This document shows positions 11,788-22,638 of a stretch of 64,000 nt of DNA, in pieces. The notes beneath the pieces were generated by a model that was given only the letters and a program-made list of their open reading frames with translations, was not told where the DNA came from and ran no database searches. The DNA is taken from positions 1 through 64,000 of the forward strand of contig JAKSZP010017346.1 in NCBI GenBank assembly GCA_022478985.1, written 5' to 3'. The DNA comes from Massospora cicadina (lineage: Eukaryota; Entomophthoromycota; Entomophthoromycetes; Entomophthorales; Entomophthoraceae). The position numbers and the translations under genes are program-made. Every line of letters starts with the position of its first letter. The stretch's first letter is position 1.

Positions 11788-12440
11788 TCAGTATTTTAAA
11801 CGAGAGATAGAAGTGGGGTATGCTAACAAGCAAACACGTCGTTTGAGTTTGCCTTTGCTATTGGGAATATCTTGTAGAATTAAAGGTACCCAGTACCCAA
11901 TTAAAAAAAGGTAACTATCCTTAAGGTTGATTATCACATCAAAATCTATGAGAAACTTAGTTCCCAAGATCAAGTCATAGCAGTTGTTATCCAATACTAC
12001 TGCAGGGGCTGACACAACCAATTTTCCAATGCGCATTGATAAGAGAGTAGTAAGCTCCTATAGACTTAGTGTAAAAGGACCAGCAGTTCTGTAGTCTTGG
12101 GAATGGTTCAAGTCCGGCACCAATTTGATTTTTTTCATCTGATTGGATGAGATTACATTGATGGGCGATCCTGTATCAATAGTAGCCAAAACTTTCACCT
12201 TATGCATGATGACTTCCACCTGGGTTACATCAGAGCCAAAGTTTGGGATTGAAAACACCGAGGGATTAATTGAATTAGAAGAAGGACAAGCAGAAGCGTA
12301 ATTAGAAAAGGTATCCTTGTTGGCAAATACATTAGGAACATCAAGCTCACCAGGAGCGGAGATCACATAACAATTGATAGATGGGTTAAAAGATTTCGAT
12401 GGAGGCACAGGAGGTAGGTCAGCACAGGGAGCCTCATTCC
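11788..12440 (-). pseudogene. G1 aspartic protease region
   Basis: The protease motif reads ATIDTGSPINVISSNQ near 12140-12190, with the catalytic DTG intact, inside the frame 12058-12528. A short downstream frame (11788-12036, DLILGTKFLIDFDVI) is the second half of the retropepsin fold, separated by a frame break. The enzyme would cut the Gag-Pol precursor. Confidence 0.72.
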
Positions 12441-14522
12441 CTATGCTGACTCCTCTTTTTTCGATTCCTCTGCTTGCTTTTTCCAACATTGAGATACCAC
12501 ATGACCCACGAGACCACAATAAGAGCATGGTTCCTTCTTCAGTTTAGACTTGGGATTAGGTGGCATCATGTGGTTATAAGAACAAGGGTTATTCACGGAG
12601 GTCAGGTGTACCACACCATTGGGAATCTCCATGAGTGCTTCCTTGACGTTGATAATAGATCAAAAATTTCTCTTAATTGATTTCAAATGCAGTAGTAACT
12701 GAGTGCGAGAAGCAAACGCACTCATTACAGCTGATATAGCATCATCTACTGTAATTCAGTCACAAGTGGCAAGAGTTTGGGCTTCATGGTAGAATCTTTT
12801 ACTGAAATCTTAGATAGACTCTCCAGTTTGATTTGAATACTCATAAAGGCTTGCTTTTGTTTTGAGAAGATTTGATCACTCCCAAATTCCTTAATAAGGG
12901 CGGTCTTCACTTGAGCCCATATATTGCAAACCTTCAAGTGAGGTACCATGATTTCTTGCGCAAATTGGCTTAGGCAGGAGGTAATATGCCGGACCTTCTG
13001 TTGATCAGATGCCCCATCCATTGCACGCTCATAGACAGAGAGAAATGAATGGATGATACTTCACCCAGCTCAAACTTATCCTTAAAGGTAGGTTTAAAGG
13101 TAGTGAGTTCATTGCTCAAAACATGTACACCTGATACCAAGACTGGCTCAGCTTTGGAGGGTTAAGTTTCTGGGGTATGAACTTTAGGGGGATTCAGTCA
13201 ACTTGTTGCCTTAGATGATTGAGGTCCTCCTGTAAATTATGAACCCATTGAGCAAGATGATCATTCTCAGGTTGTTGATTCAAGTTAGAAATTGCAGTGA
13301 TCATTTCGGCCTGCTTGTTCTCAATTAGTCCGCATCAAACAGATAAGCTTTCAATGGAAGCATTTACCCTTGCAAACTGGGCTTCTTGAGTAGTTTGATT
13401 ACCATTGCATAGGCGATGGGCATTATCCACGCCATCCAATAAGTTGGTTAATGAGTAATCAGGGTCAGTTGGGAGGCCTTCTAAGGATAAGAAACACCCT
13501 TGAGCTATGGCTTGGATTTGTGTTTTTAATACTTGGACTTGTGATACTAGTAGCATCGCAGGTTCAGAATCGGACATTGGAAGTGAGGAGCCAGGGGGAC
13601 CAGGGGGTCCCGGGGGTCCTTGCGACCCATCTCTACCTGTTGGCCCCAGTGGGCCTTGTTGATCAATGGACCAGGGGGACCACGTTCACCAGGAGGTCCC
13701 AGGGCCACCGATGGGGAGCTAGGTGGTCCCAATGGTCCAGGAGGACCAACAGGGCCAGGTTCACCTTCTCTGATACTACCCACCATTTGGACAAGATGTT
13801 GGGATAGCCCGTTAAGCTCATCCAAACGCTTCTCATGTTCAGCCCACAACTGATCCGGTTGTCTCTTAATATCATCCTCCAGGGAGGTGATATGGTGGTG
13901 AATAGGGTTAGTGACATCGCTAACTTGCTGAGATACTTCTTGGCTGATATATCCCACAACTCCATTATTGATTTTCACTAACGGGTTATTAATATCGTTG
14001 ATTTCTCTTCTATTATCGAGAATGGCTTCCCAATTATCCCTTCCAAAGTTAGAGCCGTTCTATAAAAAGAGGATAGTTGAGAGTAAAATTGTTGCACTAG
14101 AGTCAAAAGGCGCTGGATTTTGAGATGATGCAACCCCAAAATCTAGAGTACATGGTGAATAGCAGGATGTACGTAATGCCAGAGGTACTGCTCAGTTCTA
14201 GCCAAACCAACTTTGGTAGGCTGTAAAACCGCTCAGTTATATAAGTTCATCATGTTTTCAGCAACTTTAGATGCTTGGTCACAATTAGGGTGAGCACCAG
14301 GCTAAATAGCCCCCCTTATCAAGCTTTTGACAGTTTCTTCAAAATTTGTGGCTTACATCTGATAATTAGATTGGTCAATGCCCTCAATGGCCAAGTCCAT
14401 AGAAGCTTGAAATTGTTGATTATTGGTAGTAGTGGAAGGCATCTCTTGCCTGTTGGAGTGTACCCATCGGTGATACTCATTGATTCCTCAGAAGAGGGGC
14501 TTTCTTTGCTAGACATATTCAT
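12441..14522 (-). pseudogene. G1 gag, with zinc knuckle and collagen-like segment
   Basis: Gag starts at an ATG at 14522 (MNMSSKESPSSEES), 38 bases inside the candidate primer site. It runs through several frame breaks: a coiled-coil-like middle (13800-13978), a Gly-X-Y collagen-like stretch (about 13590-13775), a long-range helical part, the capsid-like piece 12746-13021 (CLSQFAQEIMVPHLKVC) and a zinc knuckle CSYCGLVGHVVSQC near 12490-12530. Similar capsid-like sequence in G3 (48260-48487) shows the two elements are related. Gag would form the particle; this copy is broken. Confidence 0.72.
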
Positions 14523-14560
14523 GGTTGTGAAAGTATGTTTTCACCAGGTAGCCTTGTAAG

Positions 14561-14581
14561 CAGACCTGGCATAAAGCACCA
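14561..14581 (-). other. G1 candidate primer binding site
   Basis: Read on the element strand, TGGTGCTTTATGCCAGGTC begins one base inside the presumed LTR edge. It starts with TGG, as expected for pairing to a tRNA CCA end, and resembles the candidate site of G2. I cannot name the tRNA. Confidence 0.4.
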
Positions 14582-14582
14582 G

Positions 14583-15124
14583 TATAGAAACTTTGTGTGA
14601 AATTTCAATAAGCAGGTGCTATGAAGGCTACAAAATTATTAGTCTCATGGCTCTAGCAAAGATTGACTCAATTGCAACAAAGTTATTATTTCCGTTGCTA
14701 TAGTTGATTCCAATCAGAAATACAGAATCCTGTATGAAAAGAGACCAGAATCGTGGTACTTTATTATTTAGAAATGAGGGATATTTATAAGGGTAGATTT
14801 AGTAGGTATGCGTGAGGATTTTCAAGGTGCACCTAAGGGAAGATCTTTCCTATTAGATGACCAATATTGCTGATTATCAAGGCCATACTTGTGATGGCCA
14901 GATTTGATAATATTCTTATTTGATGAGTCTGATACTCTTATATGTTTTTGGCCTCATCAGATATCTTAACAACATCCTTCTGAGAAGTTTGATAACTCCA
15001 AAGGGTTGATCATCAGTCCAACCTAGAATCAGATATTTCCAACATGGATTTTACAGTCTTATTAGACTAAGATATTGAATCTTGATCTTGAGTAATTTTG
15101 GTCATCGTAGATGAATCCCCAACA
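14583..15124 (-). repeat. G1 5' LTR
   Basis: The outer end (CCCCAACA at 15124) is fixed by the match with the 3' copy. The inner end at 14583 is inferred from the primer-site position and the following gag ATG. The inner terminus reads TA rather than TG on the plus strand, which may be a decayed TG. A TATA-like CCTTATAAATAT lies near 14770-14782 on the element strand and may be its promoter. Confidence 0.6.
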
Positions 15125-15129
15125 ATTTG
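15125..15129. repeat. Likely left target-site duplication of G2
   Basis: ATTTG precedes the left LTR of G2; ATTAG (22639-22643) follows the right LTR, one mismatch in five. Five bases is the usual duplication for Ty3/gypsy integrases. The left copy also directly abuts the outer end of G1. Confidence 0.5.
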
Positions 15130-15739
15130 TGTTGTAATTTTGGTGATTCCCTATGTATCCGCTGAAGGGTTTTTCACACAGGGTTACACCCACTGAACAA
15201 TTTGATTAGACAATATGATGATTGTCAGTTCCTCAAGACACTTGTAAACAAACAATTAAAGTAAAAAGGGAGCAATTTCCCCCAAAACGCTTCTTTATTT
15301 TAATATAATAAACTTGGCGGATCTCTTTTAGTCTGCTTCCTCTTACTTCCTTTCTTTTCCCTCTTAAAAATCTCCTCCTGTCAACCCCTCATCTCACTGA
15401 TATCCCAGCAATCTCAGTTGGTACCAACTCTTTTGCTTAGTTTATTCGTTCTGCCATATTCTCATTGGTTTTGGCTTGTTGTTCTTCAATTCTTTATCAC
15501 CCTTACTTGAGGCATTCAAATTATCTTTTGTCAAATGTCAACCTCACCTTATCGCCCTATTTTGAAGGCAATCCAATACAACCCATTATACCCATTATCG
15601 CCTCATCCTAAGGCAATTGAATACTTAAAGCTCTGAAACATCCTTGGCAGATTCTTCTCATTATAACTTTGGTGGAATTCCTCCAATGATTTGTTAGTCA
15701 TAATTGTGGCTTGTCATCCAGTCATATAGATTCACAACA
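15130..15739 (-). repeat. G2 3' LTR (left copy)
   Basis: It begins TGTTGTAATTTTGG and ends TTCACAACA on the plus strand, matching the right copy end to end. It contains an A/T-rich core (TTTTAATATAATAAACTTGG) and pyrimidine-rich CTTCCTCTTACTTCC stretches shared by both copies. Confidence 0.92.
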
Positions 15740-15752
15740 TTACCCCCTTTAC
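15740..15752 (-). other. G2 polypurine tract
   Basis: The element strand reads AAAGGGGGTAA immediately before the 3' LTR start TGTTG. This is the expected position and composition for the plus-strand primer. Confidence 0.75.
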
Positions 15753-17090
15753 TGGATGATAAGCTTTACGTCTCTTTTTTCTTTAACGTCATGCAAAACA
15801 TTGCGCGCCAAAAGCCATGGGTCCACGATTTCAATTTCTTCTTTCATATGTGTCTTGGTGAAGAGTTGCCTGACCCAGGCCACATCCCTCTTCAACAGTT
15901 TCACCTTCCCCCTGGCTGATGAGGATGAGGCTGACGTGGAACTTGTGACCATTCTAACCCAGGAAGAGCTCATTCCTGAATTCGTCACCTTTGGCTTCCT
16001 GGCGCGCCCCCTTTGGGGACATAGTGGCCCAGCTATGCTGGGGAGGGGAGCAGAGCCAAGGGCCTTCATATAACAAAGCGGCCCAGCTCCTGGCAAGTGG
16101 CTTTAGTTGCCTAGTGCTTTAATCTTCTGCTGAGACTCATCCTGCAGCTCTGTCTGTTCAGTGGATGCTGTGCTTTGTGCAGTGGGTGATAGCCAGCTTG
16201 TTGGGGTCCTTTCCCCATGCTCCTACCCACTTCCAGTCCCTGGGGTAAACTTCTGCAACAACTGGCTAGCTCGCCTTCGCTCTGGGGTCACCGCAGCATT
16301 CACCACCCTCAGTGCCAATGATCGATCACAGTACCTTCCCATCATGGCGCTCTTAGGTAACCTAATTTTGCATTCTGCAACCGCTTTAGGGTCAGGAATA
16401 TAGCTGCACCAGGCAGCCCTTGAGTGGGCTCAGCAAACGGCATTCACTGCAACCACTCCTTTTCCAATGGCATATCCAAGCATGGAGAACTTCCTTATAG
16501 ATTGCTTGGCGCTGGGCGCAGCCTTTTTCCCTCAAGCCAGAATAAACTTGCTTACTCGCCTGCCCTTATGACTACAACCCCCTCTGCTTGCTTAATCATT
16601 GATTTCCCAGCACCATCAACGCATGTGGTTGCAGGCTTTGCTCCTAGTGGGGCAAGAACAGTTTTGACTCAATCAACCAGCTGAGCTCTCACCACCTCAT
16701 CTGTTGCCATGGAACCCCAGTCCATCCTCCTCTTCCAGTCCCGTTGCACCAGCTCCCCTCCTCAGACTAGCACAGTGGCCCCTGAGCGGATGTCAGCCCC
16801 CTTGCTCTCACCTTGGCAGCCTTCACCTCCACCCCCAACCCCAGAAGAGTCCATAGAAACCATGGCACCCTTGAAGCAGCGGAAGAAGAAACAAAGGTCC
16901 CATCAATTAAAACAAAAGGAACACCGCAAGAATCCAAAAAAGATGGGAAGATGAAGTCATCAAAGCGAAAGACCTCCAGAAGCAACCCCAAATAAATGTA
17001 GTTAAAACTCACATAAGATTTTTGTACAATCATCCTCATTTTCATCATCATTTTTTTCCTTTTCTTTTTGTTTTATTCTTTTTTGGAGAG
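15753..17090 (+). pseudogene. Unexplained coding-like region between G2 integrase and 3' LTR
   Basis: About 1.3 kb that pol does not need. Both strands have frames of 80-120 codons. The plus strand, antisense to the element, is slightly favoured: it has a Pro/Thr/Ser-rich part (SPPPPTPEESIETM near 16830) and a Lys-rich end (KSSKRKTSRSNPK, stop at 16995) followed by AATAAA-like sequence. On the minus strand, 15749-16096 is open for 115 codons and ends at the polypurine tract, with a charged segment (KVKLLKRDVAWVRQLF). Some plant gypsy elements such as Grande carry an extra antisense frame in this position. I recognise no domain and cannot settle the strand. Confidence 0.4.
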
Positions 17091-17099
17091 GCTTTATTG

Positions 17100-18240
17100 C
17101 TGCTTATATGGCTGAAGGAATTTCGCGTGCACTTGATATATAATCCAATTGCTCACAGAATCCTTGATAGTATAAGCAGCAGCACCCATTTTTCTATTAT
17201 ATTGAATGGCCCAATCTAAATATTTGCGAGCTTATGCTTCCACCCAAACCCATGCTAATAGTGGAATAGTACCATATCTCCATCTTTGAACTGTGTTAGG
17301 CCACTTCGCCTTACCTGATTGGCAGCCTGGGTTTTGATTTTCTTGGCTAAGCTGAATGAGTACGCTTCATTTTGTAATTTAATCAGTGTATTGCTAGGGC
17401 AGTTAAATAGTGTTGTGGATCCATTCCGCTGGTGTCCTCTACATAGGCATATAGAAGCGCAGGCAGAGCGGGGTGCCATCTGTAAATCAAAAGGGAAGGG
17501 GCTTTTTCCTGTGGCAGAATGGTAGCTAATATTGTAGGTAAACACCGTGGTAGAAAGGAGGGTACCCCAATTGGAGGGTCTATTTGTAACCAACTTCCGT
17601 AGTATGTTCACCAGGGTCCTTTTAACCCGTTCAACCATTCTGTTGGACTCAGGGTGATATGGGGTTGTTAGGAACCCATGGATGGACATCAATTCATTGA
17701 GTTTGGGAAGTATGTGAGAGATAAAATTAGTGCTGTTGTTGGTAAGAATAAACTGTGGGCATCCCTGACGCTGAATAATGTATTCCATTACAAACTTAGA
17801 CACAGTAACCGCCCCCAGATCCCAAATGGCCCACGCCTCAACCCACCTGGTCAAGTGGTCAATTGCTACCAGGATATACTTAGACCGGTTAGCTCCAGTT
17901 AGCAGAGGTCCCACAACATTGATAGAGACTGTATGCCAAGAAAAGTGAGGTTTTACTAACTGGTATAAAGTCTTCTGGAGGAACAGTTTCTCCACCTGGC
18001 ACTGATGGCAGCAGGACAGAGTCTCAAGCACGTCAAATTGTATGCTTTTCCAATAATACCGCGGCCTCAACAATTCAAGAGTCTTCCAGACTCCACCATG
18101 GCCAACTGCCTAGTGTGCACTCATGATAATATTTGGTCTGGTAGAAGGTCTGGGGATATTCACGGTAGTGTCCCCTATACGCTTATATAATTCCTCATTT
18201 TTCTGGAATGTATTAGTTCTAAGTCCATCTAGTAACTTGA
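17100..18240 (-). pseudogene. G2 integrase
   Basis: The frame 17255-18073 (272 codons) covers the end of the zinc domain (CCHQCQVEK), the catalytic core and the C-terminal domain. Motifs read SINVVGPLL and LTNNSTNF where Asp is normal, while NRMVERVKRTL keeps its Glu, so two of the three catalytic acids are Asn. The C-terminal SH3-like part (FKDGDMVLFHY) is followed, past stops and a frameshift, by IGPFNIIEKW and a terminal YQVHAKFLQPY near 17110. No chromodomain is visible. Confidence 0.83.
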
Positions 18241-19720
18241 TAACTTGAGGCGGTTCATCATCTTACTTTCCGCTGAGCATTTTGTCAAACATTATGTCAC
18301 TTAAATCCGCTGTAACTGCAATTGTTGGCAATCTTGTCAAGCAATCAGCGTTTTGGTGTTTTGTTCCTGGTAGATGGAGTTTTTAAAGTCATAGGCTTGC
18401 AGCTTAAGAGCCCTTTAAGATAGCCGCCCCTCAGGCTTTCTCAAATTCTGCAACCAGAACAACAATAAATGAACCATAATGACCTTAAACTTTACTCCAT
18501 GCAAGTAGGCTAAAAACTGCTTATATGCATAAATCACCACTAAGCACTCCTGCTTGGTTACAGTTTAATTTTGGTTATGGCAATTCAAACTATGACTACA
18601 GTATGCTACGGGATGCTTCTCCCCCTCATCGTCCTTCTGAGACAGGACTGCCCCAACAGTGGAAAGTGACACATCCATCTGCACTATAAATTCCTTATTG
18701 AAATTAGGGTAGTGCAACATGGGCGCACTAATTAGCGCCATTCAAAGTGTATCAAAGGCACATTGGCGCCGTTCTGTCCATTCAAACATGACATCCTTCT
18801 TTAGTAGCTCAAACAGTGGACCTCTTATGCAACTGAAATTGGGTAGAAAGCGTCAGTAATAACCAATTATCCCCAAAAACTCCTGAATGTCCCACTTACT
18901 AACTGCTTAGTCATTTTCTGGATAGCCTCCACCTTGGCGGATTGGGGTCTTAGCCCAATTGCATCCACCATAAAACCGAGGTACTCTAATTGATCCTTGT
19001 AGAAGTGGCATTTCTGAGGTTTGATTTTAATTTTGGCCTCAGCCAGTCAGCAAAATACCTCTTTCAAATGAGTAAGGTGCTCAGTGAATGTGTGAGAGAA
19101 GACGTTAATATTGTCAAGATACACAAGAACACAAGACAGCTTCAGATCATCCAGAATGGTGTCCATTGCTTGTTGGAACGTAGCCAGGGCGTTACATAGC
19201 CCTTGCGGCATACAAGTTGGTTGGAAAAGCCCTTTGGATGTGATTACGGTGCATTCTTCTTGTTCTGCCACTGGCAACTCAATTTGCCAATAACCAGATA
19301 TCAAATCCATTGCCAAGAAGTAGAGAGCTCCACCTAACTGATCCAGCGCATCATCAATCTGTGGTAGAGGGTATGAGTCTTTTGGTGATACTATTGAGCT
19401 TCCAGTAGTCAATTATTATGCGGTTAGTACCATCCTTCTTTTTAACAATTAGGACAGGTGAAGCCCATGAACTCTTAGATGGTTCAAGCATTCCCTGCTC
19501 TAGCAGCTTGTCAATCTCCTTGGTGATGACTTCTTCAGCTGCTCTTGATCGGCGGATTGGCTGAGACCTGATGGTAGGATGATCCCCAGTGTCCAGATGA
19601 TGAACAACCCCCAAATGCACCCCAAATCATGATCATAACAGCAAAAAATATCTTTGTAATTTTTTTTAAAGCTTCTGCCTGATCCTTCTGGTCTTCCAGT
19701 ACCCCATTAAATTCACCCAT
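18241..19720 (-). pseudogene. G2 reverse transcriptase and RNase H
   Basis: RT begins near 19620 (EVITKEIDKLLEQGMLEPSK, SSWASPVLIVKKKDGTNRII) and continues in 19047-19412 (YFLAMDLISGYWQIEL, CNALATFQQAMD). The catalytic box reads YLDN, the second Asp replaced by Asn. RNase H follows in broken frames between about 18850 and 18250, recognisable as MDVSLSTVGAVLSQKDDEG and TKQECLVVIYAYKQF. Frame breaks separate the blocks. Confidence 0.78.
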
Positions 19721-19939
19721 GGTACAACCGCCATTACACTGAAATGCGGTTCAATGGGCAGACCAAATTCATCCAGAGAACTAAACTCATGAATCTGGTT
19801 GACCTCCCCAACTGGGTTCAGATGTAGATACACTATAATCAGATGCTGGCAGATTCAAATTGGTATGTTCTGAAGATTTGCTATCAATACCTTGATTTCC
19901 CCATGGCCCAAAAGTATGATGCCTGGAGCCATGTGGGAC

Positions 19940-20600
19940 TCAAGCCACTATTGCTGATAAGGCCTAATGATCTCCCCAAAGAGCCCAGCTAGCACTTCCA
20001 CCTCTAACTCAGTGTCTACTATTACTTGATGTCCAGGGGGAATGGATATAGCTTCAGCTGCTCTAAGAGGTAGCACTTGATATTTGTATATCTGATGGGG
20101 AAGGGCCTGAGTTTTCCCTTTTAATTGATGATAGCATGCCAGAATCACCCCATCGCTGTAGGCAAGGTTGATCTGTCCCATATGCACTGAGCCCTTTGGC
20201 ACTCCGCTGGAGGTAAAATAAATTGGGATCCGCTGTCCCAAAATAGCAAGGGTCTCTTCCATCATGTCAATGACAGCCCCATAGTGTCACATAAAGGCAG
20301 TCCCAATCAACAGATCATAGTTGCTATTTGTAATACCACCGCCAGAGCCACAACAACAATGGATACAAACTGCAAGGGAAGCGCGCTATATGCTCCCTCA
20401 GAGACTATGGTCTTTGCTCCAGCGGTCCCATACACCATCCGGTGGTCTATGTCAGGTTTTAAATACAACTTTACCACCAACTTAGTGAAGACAATGTTAA
20501 CAGGAGCATCTGTATCAATTATAGCTTGTACTCAGGTTTTGGCTACCACAATGTCACAGTAAGTGCACTCTGAGTAAGATGAATGCCAGTTATTTACTAT
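19940..20600 (-). pseudogene. G2 protease and linker to RT
   Basis: Near 20500 the element strand reads AIIDTDAPVNIVFTKLV, a retropepsin motif in which the Gly of DTG has become Asp (a G to A change). The open piece 19948-20265 is the protease-RT linker (IPIYFTSSGVPKGSVHMG, IPPGHQVIVDTELEVEV), equivalent to the linker in G1 and G4. Confidence 0.65.
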
Positions 20601-20743
20601 GTGTACATTCAGTGGTTCATGTTTTCCCAGAAAACTTATAATACCCGTGCTGACTTTAGGCTACCCTGTTATAATAGCGTCCACTGGAAGGGCGACCTCT
20701 AACCTCTCAGGAACAAAGCATCTTCAAAAGGTTCTAACTGGTC

Positions 20744-22007
20744 TTATGGACTTTGGTCAAACATCTGACAAGAATAAGGCTTTGGACGCTCTGGAGACCC
20801 TTTGTCCGCCATTTCTTTGGCTTGTACTTGGGTCAGCACATTTACTCCCCCAACTGACTTGGTATAGGAATGTATCATCATACTGGGAGGCTCTGCTGCA
20901 ATTAATACAGTAAATTCAGGTGGGACGTTTGAATTTGAGATAGCAGAAGTAGAAAGTCCCATCTCTACTCTTCTCTGGCTTTTCCCTGATAACATTGATC
21001 CTGTTGTATGTAAGGGATCTGTTGATTGGGGCACCATTGTCCCATGTGCCCGGTGCAACTGCAATTAAAACAACTTACTCCATAGGGCCTACATCTGTGC
21101 TTAATATAAGTTGGCCCACTCAGAAGATTATTCCAAAGATGATAAGTGTAACCAGACCCACATTGGTAGAACTCTGGCCATCGATCAGCATATTAAGGGT
21201 CAAAGCAGTAGTTGGCAAGTTGTCAATTGGTAGTTATGGAACAGATGTTGGACTGCGGTTAGTAACATGTTGGAGCCTGCACCAACCGGTTGATTTCCCC
21301 CACATGATTAAGATTGACAACAGCGACAGTGTGATCTGTTTTATATTATGTGGAGGGAAAGTTACAACTAAGTGACATACAAACTGAACAAGTTTAAGAA
21401 GAGGTACATCATCCTTCAACAACGGGGCCATGACATTGTAAAGCTTGGGGTATGGCTTCACTGCTGAGGACGTTGCAATGCATACATCAAATTCAGATAA
21501 AATCCCTGACTCAATCAACATGTGAGCTTCTGTCATAAATCACTAAGCAAATGTGGTGAGGGTTTCATTTTGCTGAAACCTGATGGTCAAGAACTTGGCT
21601 TTTTGCTGCAACATCTTTGCAGTGCCACTGAACAACTGCAGCAAAATCTCCTTGACTTTTTGGTATATAACAGAACTATCTGAAAGGTAACAAATGACTT
21701 GATCAGCACTCCTGACATCCAAGGTGGAGATCATCAGTTTCAACCTCCGCCAATCTGAAGTTCCTTCAGTTGCAAACTCAAATTGTCAAAAGAACCCATG
21801 AATATTTCCTTCACAATCAAATGGCAGCAGCTTATCATACTAAACCTCCTGGAGCAGCTCATCTTGTCTTTTGAGCACAGTATCCAATGCAAGTTTCAGC
21901 TTCTCATATGCAATGAGCCTAGAATGTCATGCAGATTCCTTATCAAAGCAACCTGGATGCAACATAGCCAGCGACTGAGTTTTTATCATATAATAATTGA
22001 TTAATGG
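20744..22007 (-). pseudogene. G2 gag, degenerate, with zinc knuckle
   Basis: A zinc knuckle CFNCSCTGHMGQWC is encoded at 21031-21072 in one frame. Capsid-like helices are scattered over 21234-21743 (KVKEILLQLFSGTAKML). Several frameshifts and stops prevent one open frame. Gag would package the element RNA. Confidence 0.62.
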
Positions 22008-22027
22008 GACCCCTGTAGTGAGCACCA
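22008..22027 (-). other. G2 candidate primer binding site
   Basis: One base inside the 5' LTR the element strand reads TGGTGCTCACTACAGGGGTC. It begins with TGG and shares TGGTGCT and the terminal GTC with the candidate site of G1, as if both used the same kind of tRNA primer. Confidence 0.45.
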
Positions 22028-22028
22028 C

Positions 22029-22638
22029 TGTTGTAATTTCAGTGATTCCCTATGTATCTGCCAAAGGGTTTTCCTCACAGAGTTACACCTACTGAACAAT
22101 TGGAACAGACAATATGATGATCGTCAGTTCCTTGAGGCACTTGTAAACAAACAATTATAATAAAATGGAGTAATTTTCCCCAAAACACTTCTTTATTTTA
22201 ATATAATAAACTTGGTGGATCTCTTTTAGTCCGCTCCCTTTTACTTCTTTTCTTCTTACCTCTAAAAACTTCCTCCTGTCAACCCCTCATCTCACTGATA
22301 TCCCAGCAACCTCAGTTGGTACCAACCCTTTTGCTTAGTTTATTTGTTCTGCCATATTCTTGTTAGTTTTGGCTTGTTGTTCTCCAATTCTTTATTACCC
22401 TGATTAGAGGCAATCCTTATTATCTTTTGTCAAATGTTAACATAGCCTTATTGCCCTATTTTGAAGGAAATTAATATGACCTGTTATAACCCATTATTGC
22501 CTCATCCTAAGGCAATTGAATACTTATAGCTCTGAAACATCCTCAGAAGATTCTGCCCATTGAATCTTTGGCAGAATTTCTCTAATGATTTGTTGGCCAT
22601 AATTGTGGCTTGTCATCCAGTCATATAGATTTGCAACA
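22029..22638 (-). repeat. G2 5' LTR (right copy)
   Basis: It matches the left copy along its whole 610 bp, from TGTTGTAATTTCAG to TTTGCAACA on the plus strand. It would carry the element's promoter. Confidence 0.92.

Larger units (their letters stand above)
8687..15124 (-). mobile_element. Ty3/gypsy LTR retrotransposon G1, 3' LTR truncated by LINE copy 2
   Basis: On the minus strand, in order: 5' LTR (14583-15124), candidate primer site, gag, protease, reverse transcriptase, RNase H, integrase, polypurine tract, and 53 bp of 3' LTR. The two LTR pieces match over about 55 bases up to their shared outer end CCCCAACA. The order RT, RNase H, integrase defines Ty3/gypsy. No chromodomain was seen. 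Pol is degenerate. Confidence 0.85.
15130..22638 (-). mobile_element. Ty3/gypsy LTR retrotransposon G2, full length with two LTRs, degenerate
   Basis: Two LTRs of exactly 610 bp (15130-15739 and 22029-22638), both TGTTGTAATTT...CAACA, bound a 7.5-kb minus-strand element. Internal order on the element strand is primer site, gag with zinc knuckle, protease, RT, RNase H, integrase, an unexplained 1.3-kb region, polypurine tract. The LTRs differ at many positions and pol is full of stops, so the insertion is old. Confidence 0.92.
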
